64,000 nt of DNA from Bacteroidetes bacterium UBA7674 (GCA_002483105.1 DLHG01000013.1:496001-560000), one strand, 5' to 3'. Shown: positions 8,633 through 18,543, counted from the stretch's first letter. Numbers and translations are program-made. The notes: generated by a model from the sequence alone, not told the origin.

Positions 8633-9199
8633 CTATAGAGTATTCAGATAACTAATGATACTTTTTATATCCATTACATGCGTAGCAACATTGGCGATGA
8701 TGGCATGCTCAGGCATATAAGACACTTCCGCACTTTCGGGTGATTGTGCAATGGTAATACCACCATTTTTCTGTACATACCTGAAACCGTCTGTACCGTC
8801 TGCATTAGCACCCGAGAGAAGTATGCATGCCAAACTGTTTTGATATACATCTGCTGCAGATTGAAACACAACATCTATGCTGGGCCGGGAATAGTTTACC
8901 CTTTCCGAAACATCAAGCGAAAAGCTACGGTCTTGTTCGAACAAAACGTGGTAGTCCGGCGGTACTATATGTAGCGTTCCGTTCCGTGGCGATTCTTTTT
9001 CTTCTATCTCTTTTACCTTAAGCGATGAACGAGCTGTAAGAAGGTCAGTAAGTATGGAATCGTTGGATTGTTTTCTGTGCAATACCAATACCAAAGGAAG
9101 TGCGAAATCTTTTTTTAATCCCGGCAATATCTCCAGCAGTGCTTCAAGGCTTCCGGCAGATCCGCCTATTACAACCAGTTCTATTTTATCTTCTGCCAT
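8633..9199 (-). CDS. cheB: CheB-type protein-glutamate methylesterase, catalytic domain only
   Basis: 188 residues with the CheB catalytic fold and no receiver domain. The Ser-His-Asp triad is visible: Ser14 in GGSAGS, His41 in VLHRKQ and Asp134 in SGANADGTDG. Classical CheB removes methyl groups from chemoreceptors; here no receptor or CheA/CheW gene is nearby. Its start overlaps the end of the cheR gene by 19 bp, so the two are translated together. Stand-alone CheB and CheR next to hybrid kinases are known in Bacteroidota signalling clusters, where the true substrate is unclear. Last gene of the five-gene minus-strand operon. Confidence 0.92.
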   Translation of the reverse strand: MAEDKIELVVIGGSAGSLEALLEILPGLKKDFALPLVLVLHRKQSNDSILTDLLTARSSLKVKEIEEKESPRNGTLHIVPPDYHVLFEQDRSFSLDVSERVNYSRPSIDVVFQSAADVYQNSLACILLSGANADGTDGFRYVQKNGGITIAQSPESAEVSYMPEHAIIANVATHVMDIKSIISYLNTL

Positions 9200-9999
9200 A
9201 TCTTGTTTCTTTCCAGTTGTTTGAATTTAGGATTGATAGAAGAAAACTTAAGCGTTTCTTTCGAGCCAAGTGCCAAAAAGCCCAATTTTTCGAGGCTCGC
9301 ATCGAAAAGGTTCAGTACTTTTCCTTGCAGGTCTTTGTCGAAGTATATCATCACATTCCTGCAAAGTATCAGTTGAAACTCGTTGAAGGAGCTGTCTGAA
9401 ACAAGGTTATGCGTTGCGAACACCATTTTTTTTCTCAGGTCTTCATTGAATATTACGCGGTCATATCTCGCAGTGTAATAAGAGGAAAAATCTCTTTGCC
9501 CACCTGCAGCTATATAGTTCTCCGAATATTGTTTCATATGGCTCAAGGGCAAGATACCAGATGCCGCTTTCTCCAGTACATTAGGATTCAGGTCTGTTGC
9601 ATAGATGAGCGATTTGTGTAGCAGGTTAGCTTCATTGAGCAAGATGGACATAGAGTACACCTCCTCGCCTGTAGAGCAGCCCGCATGCCATATCCTAATA
9701 AATGGTTTGGCAAACAGTTGGGGAAAGACCTGTTCCTTAATAACCCTGTAGAAATCAGGGTCACGGAACATTTCTGTAACGTTAACGGTTATCTCTTCCA
9801 CAAATCGTTTCAGGTAGCTTGCGTCATCTCTTATTTTAAAACGTAGCTCAGCAAAGCTTGGGAAATTATCCAATCTCATAAGCCTCGTCACCCTGCGGTG
9901 CAGGGAAGCACGGGAGTAGTCTGTAAAGTCATAACCATGAATTTCCAGTACGTCTTCCAGCAGTTGCTCCAGTTCTTCGTTGCTTATCGATATCTCCAC
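9181..9999 (-). CDS. cheR: CheR-type protein-glutamate methyltransferase
   Basis: 272 residues. An N-terminal helical CheR domain (residues 1-75, with YDFTDYSRASLHRRV) precedes the SAM-binding domain: NVTEMFRDPDFY, WHAGCSTGEEVYSM (SAM loop), YATDLNPNVL (acidic ribose-binding residue) and LILCRNVMIYFD, the classical CheR closing motif. It uses SAM to methylate glutamate side chains in classical chemotaxis. It starts directly after the receiver gene (one base apart) and overlaps cheB, clearly within one operon. Substrate here is unknown because no methyl-accepting receptor lies in the window. Confidence 0.93.
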   Translation of the reverse strand: MEISISNEELEQLLEDVLEIHGYDFTDYSRASLHRRVTRLMRLDNFPSFAELRFKIRDDASYLKRFVEEITVNVTEMFRDPDFYRVIKEQVFPQLFAKPFIRIWHAGCSTGEEVYSMSILLNEANLLHKSLIYATDLNPNVLEKAASGILPLSHMKQYSENYIAAGGQRDFSSYYTARYDRVIFNEDLRKKMVFATHNLVSDSSFNEFQLILCRNVMIYFDKDLQGKVLNLFDASLEKLGFLALGSKETLKFSSINPKFKQLERNKIWQKIK

Positions 10000-10365
10000 T
10001 TATACTTCGCTTATATAGCTCTTCAATATTGCTTCCAATCTGTCTACGTCTATGGGTTTGGAAATATAGTCATCAGCTCCCGCGTCCAGGCATTTTTCAC
10101 GGTCACCTGTCATAGCTTGGGCAGTTACAGCTATTATAGGTGTTTCGTGCCTGGAGCGGATAACAGGTATTGCTTCATAGCCATCCATATCCGGCATCAT
10201 CATGTCAAGCAATACTATGCCAATATCATCTGTATTGTTCATGAATGCTATGCCCTGCTGGGCATTGGTAGCGGAGATACAATCATACCCCTTGCTTTTC
10301 AGGGTAGCTTTCAGCGCAAAGATGTTCCGGTTGTCGTCGTCTATTATCAACACTTTTTTACTCAT
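10000..10365 (-). CDS. Single-domain response regulator
   Basis: 121-residue CheY-like receiver without an output domain. The acidic pocket is DDD at residues 9-11, the phospho-acceptor is Asp54 (VLLDMMMPDMDG), the switch Thr lies in IIAVTAQAM, and the conserved Lys lies in YISKPID. It lies five bases downstream of the hybrid kinase gene and is closely similar to that kinase's own third receiver (same MMMP-MDGYE and AGA-DYI-KP-DVD blocks), which suggests duplication of that domain. It probably takes phosphate from the kinase and passes it on or acts as a sink. Confidence 0.93.
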   Translation of the reverse strand: MSKKVLIIDDDNRNIFALKATLKSKGYDCISATNAQQGIAFMNNTDDIGIVLLDMMMPDMDGYEAIPVIRSRHETPIIAVTAQAMTGDREKCLDAGADDYISKPIDVDRLEAILKSYISEV

Positions 10366-10370
10366 TGCAG

Positions 10371-13300
10371 CTAGTTTTTCTCATAAAGCCAAACCCGTAA
10401 TAAGGACAGGAGCTGATCTACGTCTACCGGCTTTGTAATATAATCTGAAGCGCCTGCCTGAATGCACTTTTCCCTGTCGCCCGACATCGCTTTGGCTGTT
10501 ACTGCAATTATCGGCAGGTTTTTCCATTGCCTGCGGCTTCTTATGTTCTTGGCAGTTTCGTAGCCATCCATTTCGGGCATCATCATATCCAGCAGCACCA
10601 CATCTATATTGATATTATCATTCAGTTTCTGAAGTGCTTCGCGGCCATCCATAGCTGTCAGCACATTCATGTTCTGTTTTTCCAGCGCCTTTGTCAGGGA
10701 GAAGATATTGCGTACGTCGTCATCTACTACCAATACCGTTTTTTGCTTCAGCACTTCATTCATAGCGCCGAGCTTTTTGTTTGGGTTGCTTTCTTTCTTC
10801 GTTTTGTTCTCTTCTACTATATGCAGGAACAGCGATACTTCATCTATTATCCTTTGATAGGAGTGTGCTGTCTTCACAATGATGGAGTCAGCATATTGCT
10901 TAATGCGCTGCTCTTCGTTCATCGACAGGCTCTTTCCTGTGAAGATGATGATGGGCAGGTTTTCCAGGCCCGGAGTCATTTTCACTTGTTCCAGTGTATC
11001 ATAGGATTTCTGGTCCGGTATGCCCATGTCCAGTATCACACAGTCCACTTCTTTTGTTAGTGCATCAACACTATCTTCAACGGTATTCTTTACTTCAGAG
11101 CTTATATTGAATGATTCCAGGAAGTATGCAAGGGCCTTAGCATGCTTGGGGTTCTCTTCCACTATCAGCACCTTTTTGCTGGTGCGGTTAAGCACATGTT
11201 CCAGTTTGTCGAATATTTCCTGCATCTGTTCCAGGGCCACCGGCTTATCTATAAAGTTGATAGCGCCCTTCATCATACTTTCTTTCTTCACAGAGTGGGA
11301 AGACATCATATGCACAGGTATATGGCGGGTGTTGGAATCACTCTTTAATTCTTCCATCACCTGCCAGCCACTTTTTACAGGCAACTGCAGATCGAGAAGG
11401 ATACCCACCGGCCTGTATTTCTTCGCCAGTTCAAGTGCTTCATCACCACGCACTGTTGCTATACACTTATAACCCTTTTTTCTCGTGTAGTCCATCAGCG
11501 CCTTGGCAAAGTTGATGTCATCTTCTATGATGAGGATAGATCTATCATTTACATTAGTTGAGTTCCTGTCGTCAGGTATATTTTCAGGTATCTCTGTAGA
11601 GATATATTCTGATGAGGCGGTATGCTCCTGCTTTTTTACTTCCGGTTCACTCTCGTATGTAACAGGCTCGTTCTTTGCTTCTTCTGATTCCTTCAGTTTT
11701 CTGGATACAGGAATAGTAATTGTGAAGGTACTTCCCTTGTCGGGCTCACTGTCCAGGGTGATCTCGCCGCCCAATAACTTCGTTAGTTCTTTACTGATGG
11801 AGAGACCAAGCCCTGTACCTCCGAATCTTCTCCTGGTAGAACCGTCCTCCTGCTGGAATGCTTCGAATATAGCCACTTGTTTATCCTTCGCTATACCTAT
11901 ACCTGTATCCGTGACAGAAAAGTTGATGTAGCCACTTTTCAATTCATTATTACTGATGTCCAGGGTGACACTACCGTCTTTGGTAAACTTAAGTGCGTTC
12001 GACAACAGGTTTTTCAGCACTTGTGAGAGGCGCATTTTGTCCGTCTCTATCATTTGCTCGGTTCCTTTGGAGATGTTCACCTTAAATGCCAGTCCTTTTT
12101 CTTTAGCCACAGGTTCAAATAGACTGCTCATGTCGTGGCATAATTCGCCCGTAGTTATATGCTCATATTCCAGCTCCATTTTTCCTGCTTCTATCTTCGA
12201 CAGATCGAGTATTTCATCTATCAATGACAGTAATCCGTGTCCGGAACTTTGTATTACCTGTGCATACTCTACTTGTTCTGATGTGAGGGGTGCTTCAGTG
12301 TTTTCTTTTAATAGGCGGCTAAGAAGCAAGATAGAGTTTAGTGGTGTTCTCAACTCATGCGACATGTTTGCCAGGAATTCCGATTTATATTTCGTACTTA
12401 AGGCCAGTTCTTCCGCTTTCTTCTGAACCTCTACATTTTTCTCTACAATCTGCTGGTTCTTTTCTTCCAATAATCTTGAGCGTTCTTCCAGTTCCGCATT
12501 CGCTTCCTGTAGCTCTTCCTGTTGTACTTTCAACTCTTCCTCTGATGCCTGCAGTTTTTCTGTCTGCATCTCCAGTTCGGTATTTATGTTTTCCAGCTCG
12601 TTGTGCTGTGCCTGCAGCTCTTCTGATTGTGCTTGTGTCTCTTCCAGTAACTCCTGTAAATGCTCGTAACTGGTAGCGGAATTAATTGTTATCGCTAGTG
12701 TCTCAGCATTCTTCTCCAGGAATTCTATTTCCAATTCGCCGGGTGTATGTAGCAGGCCTATCTCCATTACGGCTATAGGAATATTTGCATACATCAACGG
12801 AATGATCACAATAGAGACAGGGGCAGTATTCCCCAATGCGGACACAATGTTCAGGTAATTTGGCGGAAGGTCGCTGGTAACAATGATCTCTTTATTTATT
12901 ACTGCCTGCCCGGTAAGCCCATGTCCTGCAAGGATGGCCCTGGGGGCTTTGTCCGCTGCATAAGAGCCTTTTAGCTTCAGGTTCATATCTGCGTCTGTTG
13001 TGTACAGGGTGGCTACAGGCGCTTTCATGTACCCGGCTATGCTGGTCACTATCTTGGTGCAGACGGCCTGCACCATTTTTTCGCCGCGTATAGCATTGGC
13101 AAGTGTTACGGTTCCTGATTGGAGCCAGTTCCTGTTCTCCAGTTCAGTAAAGTTGGTTTCCAGGGCCACCGCCATATTGTTCAGTGCTTCTGATATTCGT
13201 CCTATTTCATCTTTTGCTTCATCTAGGCTGCGTGCAGAGTAGTTGCCTGCGGCTAGTTCGCGAGTAACAGATTCCATCACATTTATGCGGCGTGCTGTTT

Positions 13301-14000
13301 CTTCATATAGTTGTTGTTCTTCCAGCTGTTTTTTTACCCGCGCATCCAGGTCGCTCTTTATGCGTATGTATGCCAGTACAGAAAGTAAAATGGATAGCAA
13401 TGCGGCTACGAGTACGAAGATGGGTGTATACTTGCTATAAAGCTCTTGTTTGTCCAACCGGGCCTTTAGCAGGCGGTTTTCTTCTATTTTTATACGCTGG
13501 GTTACCTCGGCTAGTTTTGCCATTATGGTTCTGCCGTTTCTCAGTTCTGCTGTTGTGTTTAAGTAAAGTTGCGCCCTGTCTTCCACCACGAGGTTAACGC
13601 CGATGTCTATCACCTTTTGCATCTGGTCATAGCGCTTCTCTATCATGTCCCTCAATTCCACTATGTTTTCCTGTTGGGTAGGGTTGTCAGCGGTCAATGA
13701 TTGCAACCGGTCAACAATAGCAATCGTTTTTTCTTTTGCCCCGGTATATGGTTCAAGGAATTGTGGGTCGTTGCTGATTATGTATCCTCTCTGGCCTCCC
13801 TGGGCATCTTTTACGGTAGTGAGCATACTGTCTACCGTAAGTATCACTTCATTGGTATGATTTACCTGGTTGGAGCTGGCGATCAGCTGGCTGTTACTGT
13901 AGTAAGAAGCATATGAGCTTATAATCAGTATCAGAATAGAAGCCCCGAAAACGAACTGTAATTGCCTGGTTACAGAGTTCGTCGTCTTGTTAGTTGTCAT
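10371..14000 (-). CDS. CHASE3-HAMP-GAF hybrid histidine kinase with three receivers
   Basis: 1209 residues. Order: TM helix (about 14-35), extracytoplasmic CHASE3-like sensor with TVKDAQGGQRGYIISND (about 40-180), TM helix (about 190-212), HAMP, GAF (about 290-440), a long Glu/Gln-rich coiled coil (about 440-535), HisKA with His548 in SHELRTPLNS, HATPase with SVTDTGIGI and FGGTGLGLSISK, then three receivers (from about 818, 940 and 1085). REC1 has LLDLQLP and REC3 has LLDMMMPEMDG. REC2 has ILDMGIPD, also with an acceptor Asp, but its acidic cluster is weaker (VEENPK). The start overlaps the end of the upstream kinase gene by 11 bp. It likely integrates an envelope signal into a phosphorelay; the signal is unknown. 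Confidence 0.93.
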   Translation of the reverse strand: MTTNKTTNSVTRQLQFVFGASILILIISSYASYYSNSQLIASSNQVNHTNEVILTVDSMLTTVKDAQGGQRGYIISNDPQFLEPYTGAKEKTIAIVDRLQSLTADNPTQQENIVELRDMIEKRYDQMQKVIDIGVNLVVEDRAQLYLNTTAELRNGRTIMAKLAEVTQRIKIEENRLLKARLDKQELYSKYTPIFVLVAALLSILLSVLAYIRIKSDLDARVKKQLEEQQLYEETARRINVMESVTRELAAGNYSARSLDEAKDEIGRISEALNNMAVALETNFTELENRNWLQSGTVTLANAIRGEKMVQAVCTKIVTSIAGYMKAPVATLYTTDADMNLKLKGSYAADKAPRAILAGHGLTGQAVINKEIIVTSDLPPNYLNIVSALGNTAPVSIVIIPLMYANIPIAVMEIGLLHTPGELEIEFLEKNAETLAITINSATSYEHLQELLEETQAQSEELQAQHNELENINTELEMQTEKLQASEEELKVQQEELQEANAELEERSRLLEEKNQQIVEKNVEVQKKAEELALSTKYKSEFLANMSHELRTPLNSILLLSRLLKENTEAPLTSEQVEYAQVIQSSGHGLLSLIDEILDLSKIEAGKMELEYEHITTGELCHDMSSLFEPVAKEKGLAFKVNISKGTEQMIETDKMRLSQVLKNLLSNALKFTKDGSVTLDISNNELKSGYINFSVTDTGIGIAKDKQVAIFEAFQQEDGSTRRRFGGTGLGLSISKELTKLLGGEITLDSEPDKGSTFTITIPVSRKLKESEEAKNEPVTYESEPEVKKQEHTASSEYISTEIPENIPDDRNSTNVNDRSILIIEDDINFAKALMDYTRKKGYKCIATVRGDEALELAKKYRPVGILLDLQLPVKSGWQVMEELKSDSNTRHIPVHMMSSHSVKKESMMKGAINFIDKPVALEQMQEIFDKLEHVLNRTSKKVLIVEENPKHAKALAYFLESFNISSEVKNTVEDSVDALTKEVDCVILDMGIPDQKSYDTLEQVKMTPGLENLPIIIFTGKSLSMNEEQRIKQYADSIIVKTAHSYQRIIDEVSLFLHIVEENKTKKESNPNKKLGAMNEVLKQKTVLVVDDDVRNIFSLTKALEKQNMNVLTAMDGREALQKLNDNINIDVVLLDMMMPEMDGYETAKNIRSRRQWKNLPIIAVTAKAMSGDREKCIQAGASDYITKPVDVDQLLSLLRVWLYEKN

Positions 14001-15606
14001 GCTGTTCTGGTTTCAGTATGTGTGATGTGTTATTAGCTGTATCGTTTTGATGGATAGGGATCACGAATATAAAGCTTGCCCCTTCATTTTCTTTACTTTT
14101 AGCAGTGATAATACCGTTGTGTTTGTCAATTATCTTTTTCACAATAGCAAGGCCGATGCCTGTCCCTTCATATTTCTCTTTGGGATTCAGTCTTTGGAAT
14201 ATCGTAAATATCTTATTTAAGTATATTTCGTCAAATCCTATACCGTTATCTGTAACGGTTATGCGGCAATAATTACCATGGTCATCGGTAGCACTATCAA
14301 TACTGAGTGTTGCTACTTTTTCAGCTTTAATGTCTATCTCAGGAATGATACCTGTCCTGGCAAACTTTAATGAATTACTCAACAGATTCTGGAATACCTG
14401 GCGTATCTGCCCGGGGACAGCATCCACTGTCGGTATATCCGAGATCGTGATTTTTGCTTTCTTCTCCTTGATAGAAAATTCCAGGTCGCCGGTTATTTCT
14501 GATATTATCAGGTTAAGATCAGTTGGTGTGAACAGGGTATCAACGGACAGCCTGGAATAGCTGAGCAGGTCATTGATAAGGCTTGTCATTCTTGCCGCAG
14601 CGTCTATTACCTTGTCTATATTCTCCGTAGAATTAACTGTTCTGTCCAGGTAGGCCTTTTTTATTACCGAACTGAATATCTGTATTTTCCTGAGTGGTTC
14701 TTTAAGGTCGTGTGATGCTACGGAGGCAAATTGCTGCAATTCATGGTTACTGGCTTCCAGTTCTTTATTCTTATACAGCAGTTCCTCCGTCCGTTCTCTT
14801 ACTCTGGCTTCCAGTATGTCGTTAGCTGTTTTTTGGGAGTGTATATCGGTAAAGGTGCCCACCCATTTTATTAATGAGTCATTTTGCTTAATGGGTATTA
14901 CCCGCAGCAAATGATACCTGTAGTCTCCTGAAATGATGTTTTTTATTCTGACTTCTGCTACTATTGTCTCTTCCTGTACAAGACATTCCTTCCATTTTTC
15001 CGGGCAGTGGTCATCAGAGTGGAACTGGGGCATTACCGTAGGGGCGTCCGAATACAGGTACCATTGTTCATTGGCATATTCCACTTCACCTGTAGGCCCC
15101 ATAGTAAATGCTATTTGAGGCATTGCTTCCATTACTGAGCTCAGCTCTCCTACGGTCCTGCTCAGGGTAGCTTCGGCCTGCGTTCTTGAGTCTATCTCTT
15201 CCAGCAGTGTGGTCTTTATTTCCCTTAGTTCCCTGTTTTGTTCATACAGCTTGTGAAGGATCTTCACTTTGAACATGAAGATATCCGGGTCAACAGGTTT
15301 GGTCACATAGTCAACCGCACCTGCTGCATAACCTTTAGTGATAAACTTCTTTTCTATACTTACAGCGGAGAGAAAAATAATGGGAATGTCTTTGGCCTTA
15401 CTGAAACCTGATATAGCCTCTGCCACCTCGAATCCGTCCATGCCGGGCATCTGTACATCAAGGATGATGAGCGAGTAGGGGATTTTGAGTATTTTCTTTA
15501 AGGCCTCTTCGCCCGATTCAGCGGAGTCTACCTCAAAGTCATTTATTTCAAGAATGCGCCTTAGCGAAAATATATTTTCAGCCTTATCGTCAACAATAAG
15601 TATCAT
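13990..15606 (-). CDS. Receiver-PAS-histidine kinase
   Basis: 538 residues, no membrane segment. An N-terminal receiver (1-120; VDDKAEN, LIILDVQMPGMDG, VTKPVD) is followed by a PAS domain (about 150-265; MPQIAFTMGPTGEVEYANEQW), a coiled linker with RVRERTEELLYKNKELEAS, HisKA with His299 in SVASHDLKEPLRK, and a HATPase domain (FQNLLSNSLKFA, VTDNGIGFDE, GTGIGLAIVKKI). This is a soluble kinase whose own receiver sits in front, so it can be controlled by phosphorylation. It is the first gene of the operon leading into the CHASE3 hybrid kinase, receiver, CheR and CheB. Confidence 0.93.
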   Translation of the reverse strand: MILIVDDKAENIFSLRRILEINDFEVDSAESGEEALKKILKIPYSLIILDVQMPGMDGFEVAEAISGFSKAKDIPIIFLSAVSIEKKFITKGYAAGAVDYVTKPVDPDIFMFKVKILHKLYEQNRELREIKTTLLEEIDSRTQAEATLSRTVGELSSVMEAMPQIAFTMGPTGEVEYANEQWYLYSDAPTVMPQFHSDDHCPEKWKECLVQEETIVAEVRIKNIISGDYRYHLLRVIPIKQNDSLIKWVGTFTDIHSQKTANDILEARVRERTEELLYKNKELEASNHELQQFASVASHDLKEPLRKIQIFSSVIKKAYLDRTVNSTENIDKVIDAAARMTSLINDLLSYSRLSVDTLFTPTDLNLIISEITGDLEFSIKEKKAKITISDIPTVDAVPGQIRQVFQNLLSNSLKFARTGIIPEIDIKAEKVATLSIDSATDDHGNYCRITVTDNGIGFDEIYLNKIFTIFQRLNPKEKYEGTGIGLAIVKKIIDKHNGIITAKSKENEGASFIFVIPIHQNDTANNTSHILKPEQHDN

Positions 15607-15830
15607 CAGGTTGTGTGTAGACTAATTTCAGGAAGCCGGTTTCCCGTATTGGGGTAATTCCGGCATAATCATTTAACGACATAAAAATCGCGCCAATCAC
15701 AATACCTTATGCGCATGGTCAAGAAAACAAAGCACATTTACAGGAATATATATTACGATATGTTATAAGTAATTCATTTTCACTTTCGTAAAAACCATAG
15801 AAATCTTTATCTTTCGCTACTTATTTACGT
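15607..15830. promoter_or_regulatory. Divergent promoter spacer
   Basis: 224 bases between the signalling operon and the desaturase gene. AT-rich, with a -7-like box TATCTTTC about 18 bases before the desaturase ATG and a CTTTCG stretch roughly 20 bases further up, close to but not matching the Bacteroidota consensus. No gene seen. Confidence 0.35.
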
Positions 15831-16847
15831 ATGCTTGAAGGAAAGGAACTGATATTGGCCACCAAACCCTATGCCAGGGAGATCAGGTGGAAGAGCTGGA
15901 TGCATACAATTATTGCTATGACGTTACTCATAGCATGCATCACAGGCAGTTTTCTTGCCGGGAATATATTCATTAAACTGCTGTTCAGCATCGGAATTGC
16001 CATGATGCTTTCCCGTTGCTTCATCATTTTTCACGATTTTCAGCATCATACTATATTATACAAGTCAAAGATCGCAAACGTTATATTCACGGCTTTTGGT
16101 ATTTACATGGTCACGCCACCCAGTATCTGGAAACGTTCGCACGACCATCATCATAATCACAACTCCAAGTTATTCAGCGCGTCTATCGGCTCTTACCCTA
16201 TAATGACCAAACAGAAGTTCCTGGAGGCGGACAAAGGTGAACGTTTTGCATACCTGGCCATGAGACACCCCATAAACATGTTCCTGTCTTACTTCAGTGT
16301 GTTTCTGTACGGTATGTGTATCAGGTCTTTTATCAACAATCCACGGAAGCATTGGGATTCACTGGTAGTTGTTATTTTGCATGTGACCATAGCCACGTTC
16401 ATCTTTATACAATTTGGATGGGTTCAATGGTTCTGTACCTTCTTTCTTCCGTTTTTTCTCTCGCATATGCTGGGGGCTTATTTGTTCTATGCACAGCACA
16501 ATTTCCCCGGCGTGGTGTTTCGTAATAACAGGGACTGGAACTACACAAAGGCTGCGCTCGAGTCATCCAGCTATATGAAAATGAATATATTTATGAGTTG
16601 GGTAACTGCAAACATAGGCTACCATCATATCCATCACCTCAGTTCCCGTATACCATTTTATCGTCTGCCGGAAGTGATGGAGGCGTTCCCTGAATTACAA
16701 AATCCCAAAGTGACCACTTTGTCACCCTGGGATATTGTCGCTTGTTTAAAGCTGAAAATTTGGGATCCTGAACAGGACAGAATGCTGACCATGCATGAAA
16801 TGAAAGCCGTAGTGGCAGAAGCCCAATCGGGTCCTCTATCCAAATAA
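15831..16847 (+). CDS. Membrane fatty acid desaturase
   Basis: 338 residues with several membrane segments (about 25-60, 83-100, 150-215). The three histidine boxes that hold the di-iron centre are present: HDFQHH (68-73), HDHHHNH (104-110) and HHIHH (265-269). The enzyme introduces a double bond into acyl chains and so adjusts membrane fluidity. Acyl-lipid versus acyl-CoA specificity cannot be decided from sequence. It converges on lpxD, another lipid gene, with only nine bases between the stop codons. Short acidic tail, no fused cytochrome b5. Confidence 0.92.
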   Translation: MLEGKELILATKPYAREIRWKSWMHTIIAMTLLIACITGSFLAGNIFIKLLFSIGIAMMLSRCFIIFHDFQHHTILYKSKIANVIFTAFGIYMVTPPSIWKRSHDHHHNHNSKLFSASIGSYPIMTKQKFLEADKGERFAYLAMRHPINMFLSYFSVFLYGMCIRSFINNPRKHWDSLVVVILHVTIATFIFIQFGWVQWFCTFFLPFFLSHMLGAYLFYAQHNFPGVVFRNNRDWNYTKAALESSSYMKMNIFMSWVTANIGYHHIHHLSSRIPFYRLPEVMEAFPELQNPKVTTLSPWDIVACLKLKIWDPEQDRMLTMHEMKAVVAEAQSGPLSK

Positions 16848-16856
16848 GAGTAGCAT

Positions 16857-17894
16857 TTAATTGCTGCTTGTCTCTCTTTCTTTATTGATCTTTTCGTGTT
16901 TATTCACTTGTTCCGCTATTGAATCAAGGTTGCGGAAGTGTATATATGCTTTACGGTACTTGTTGGCATCGAAAGCAGGGGAGCCCATATACACACCGCC
17001 TGCTTTTGTTATGCTTTTAGAAATGCCCGACTGCGCTGTCACTATTGTATTATCGGCTAATTGCAAGTGCCCCACGATACCTACTTGGCCGCTGAACATA
17101 CAGTTTTTACCGATCTTAGTAGATCCTGCGATACATCCACATGCAGCGATGTACGTGTTTTCACCAATATCTACATTGTGTGCTATGTGAATGAGGTTAT
17201 CAAACTTCACACCTTTACGCAGAATAGTAGAGCCAAGTGTAGCACGGTCAATGGCACAATTCGCACCTATCTCTACATCGTCTTCAATAATCACGTTGCC
17301 TATTTGTGGTACCTTTTTATTGTCGTTTTCCGGATTGAAGCGGAAACCATCACTACCGATAGTAGTACCTGAATGGATAATACAGTTTTTCCCTATTACC
17401 GTCTCAGAATACACATTTACGCCTGCAAAGATGGTCGTGTTGTCGCCAATAACGCTGTTGTCACCTATATATACTTGTGGGTAGATCTTTACATTGTTCC
17501 CAATAGTAACGTTCTCGCCAATAAAAGCCAAAGCACCGACATACACGTTCGTGCCTAAGGTGGCAGAGTCTTCAATACATGCTTGCTTAGAGATACCTGT
17601 TTTGTTCAGCTTTACCTGGTTGTACATTTCCAGCAATTGCTGGAAGGCGATATCAGCACTCTGCACGCGTATCAGTGTGCAAGATACAGGCGCAGTAAGC
17701 GTGAACTCTTTGCTGATGATAACAATAGACGCTGCGGTAGTGTATATGTGCTGTAGATACAGCGGATTGGCAAGGAACGAGATCGAACCGGGCACACCTT
17801 CCTCTATCCTCGCCAACTTATTTACTGTAACATCGGCATTACCTTCTATCTCTCCTTTAAGAAGTTCCGCTATTTGACTTGCTGTAAACTGCAT
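16857..17894 (-). CDS. lpxD: UDP-3-O-acylglucosamine N-acyltransferase LpxD
   Basis: 345 residues, matching normal LpxD length. N-terminal uridine-binding domain (MQFTASQIAELLKGEIEGN... to about residue 100), then a left-handed beta-helix of hexapeptide repeats (IGENVTIGNNVKIYPQVYIG style) and a C-terminal helix. The catalytic His falls at residue 239 in LIHIAHNV, the same number as in E. coli LpxD. It adds the second acyl chain to the glucosamine precursor of lipid A in the cytoplasm. Here it is a single gene outside the usual lpx-fab cluster, so a second lpx copy elsewhere in the genome is possible (inference). Confidence 0.95.
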   Translation of the reverse strand: MQFTASQIAELLKGEIEGNADVTVNKLARIEEGVPGSISFLANPLYLQHIYTTAASIVIISKEFTLTAPVSCTLIRVQSADIAFQQLLEMYNQVKLNKTGISKQACIEDSATLGTNVYVGALAFIGENVTIGNNVKIYPQVYIGDNSVIGDNTTIFAGVNVYSETVIGKNCIIHSGTTIGSDGFRFNPENDNKKVPQIGNVIIEDDVEIGANCAIDRATLGSTILRKGVKFDNLIHIAHNVDIGENTYIAACGCIAGSTKIGKNCMFSGQVGIVGHLQLADNTIVTAQSGISKSITKAGGVYMGSPAFDANKYRKAYIHFRNLDSIAEQVNKHEKINKERETSSN

Positions 17895-17997
17895 ATTGAA
17901 ATGTTTTTATTTGTTTAGATACTCGCTAAAGATAGTGAAATCGGGGGACGTAATGGTGCCTCCTGGTTGTGATGGGTTTGTTCGGCGTTAAAGTAAT

Positions 17998-18543
17998 TTA
18001 CTTCCTTTTCAACGCTACATCTATCATCTTTTTCAAGACTTTTATATCAACGTCCTCCAGCTTATTAATATAGAGGCAACCAACGCCGGTCTTGTGCTTG
18101 CCCAGCTTTTCCAGCGCCTCTGCATGTTCCTTTACATTCATGGTAAGGTATAAGGATAGGTTCGCTTTACGTGGAGAGAAACCTATCCGCAGCCAATCAA
18201 CCTCTCTGCCGGTAGCCGGGCTTTTGTATCGTACATTGCCAAAACCGATGAGAGATGCGCCCCACATTTTCGGTTTTTCGCCTGTTGCTTTTTGCATCAT
18301 CTCCAGGAGCACATAGCTATCCTTACGTTTTTGCTCGTCGGGCACACTATTGATAAAATCTTCTACACTCGCAGAGTTTTCTTTTGTTTTTATCTCAGCT
18401 AGTTTACCTTTCTTTTCGGTGGGTTTCACTTTCTGAGGTTCAGCGATAGCTTTTTTAGTAGCAGTTTTCTTAGCTGCAGGTTTGGTTGCGTTCTTAGTAG
18501 CTGCGGCTTTTTTCGTTGTTGATGTTGCTTTCTTGACTGCCAT
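17998..18543 (-). CDS. DUF1801 (YdhG-like) protein with Lys/Ala-rich tail
   Basis: 181 residues from the ATG at 18543; the upstream in-frame extension to 18627 runs into the divergent promoter and looks noncoding. Residues 1-65 are almost only Lys, Ala and Thr (MAVKKATSTTKKAAATKN), like bacterial histone H1-type tails that bind nucleic acid. From about residue 75 a DUF1801 domain follows (SVEDFINSVPDEQKRKDSYVL, PKMWGASLIGFGNVRYKSP, IGFSPRKANLSLYL). DUF1801 proteins are small and of unknown role. It is divergent from the ArsR operon. Nucleic-acid binding is an inference from composition only. Confidence 0.82.
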   Translation of the reverse strand: MAVKKATSTTKKAAATKNATKPAAKKTATKKAIAEPQKVKPTEKKGKLAEIKTKENSASVEDFINSVPDEQKRKDSYVLLEMMQKATGEKPKMWGASLIGFGNVRYKSPATGREVDWLRIGFSPRKANLSLYLTMNVKEHAEALEKLGKHKTGVGCLYINKLEDVDIKVLKKMIDVALKRK

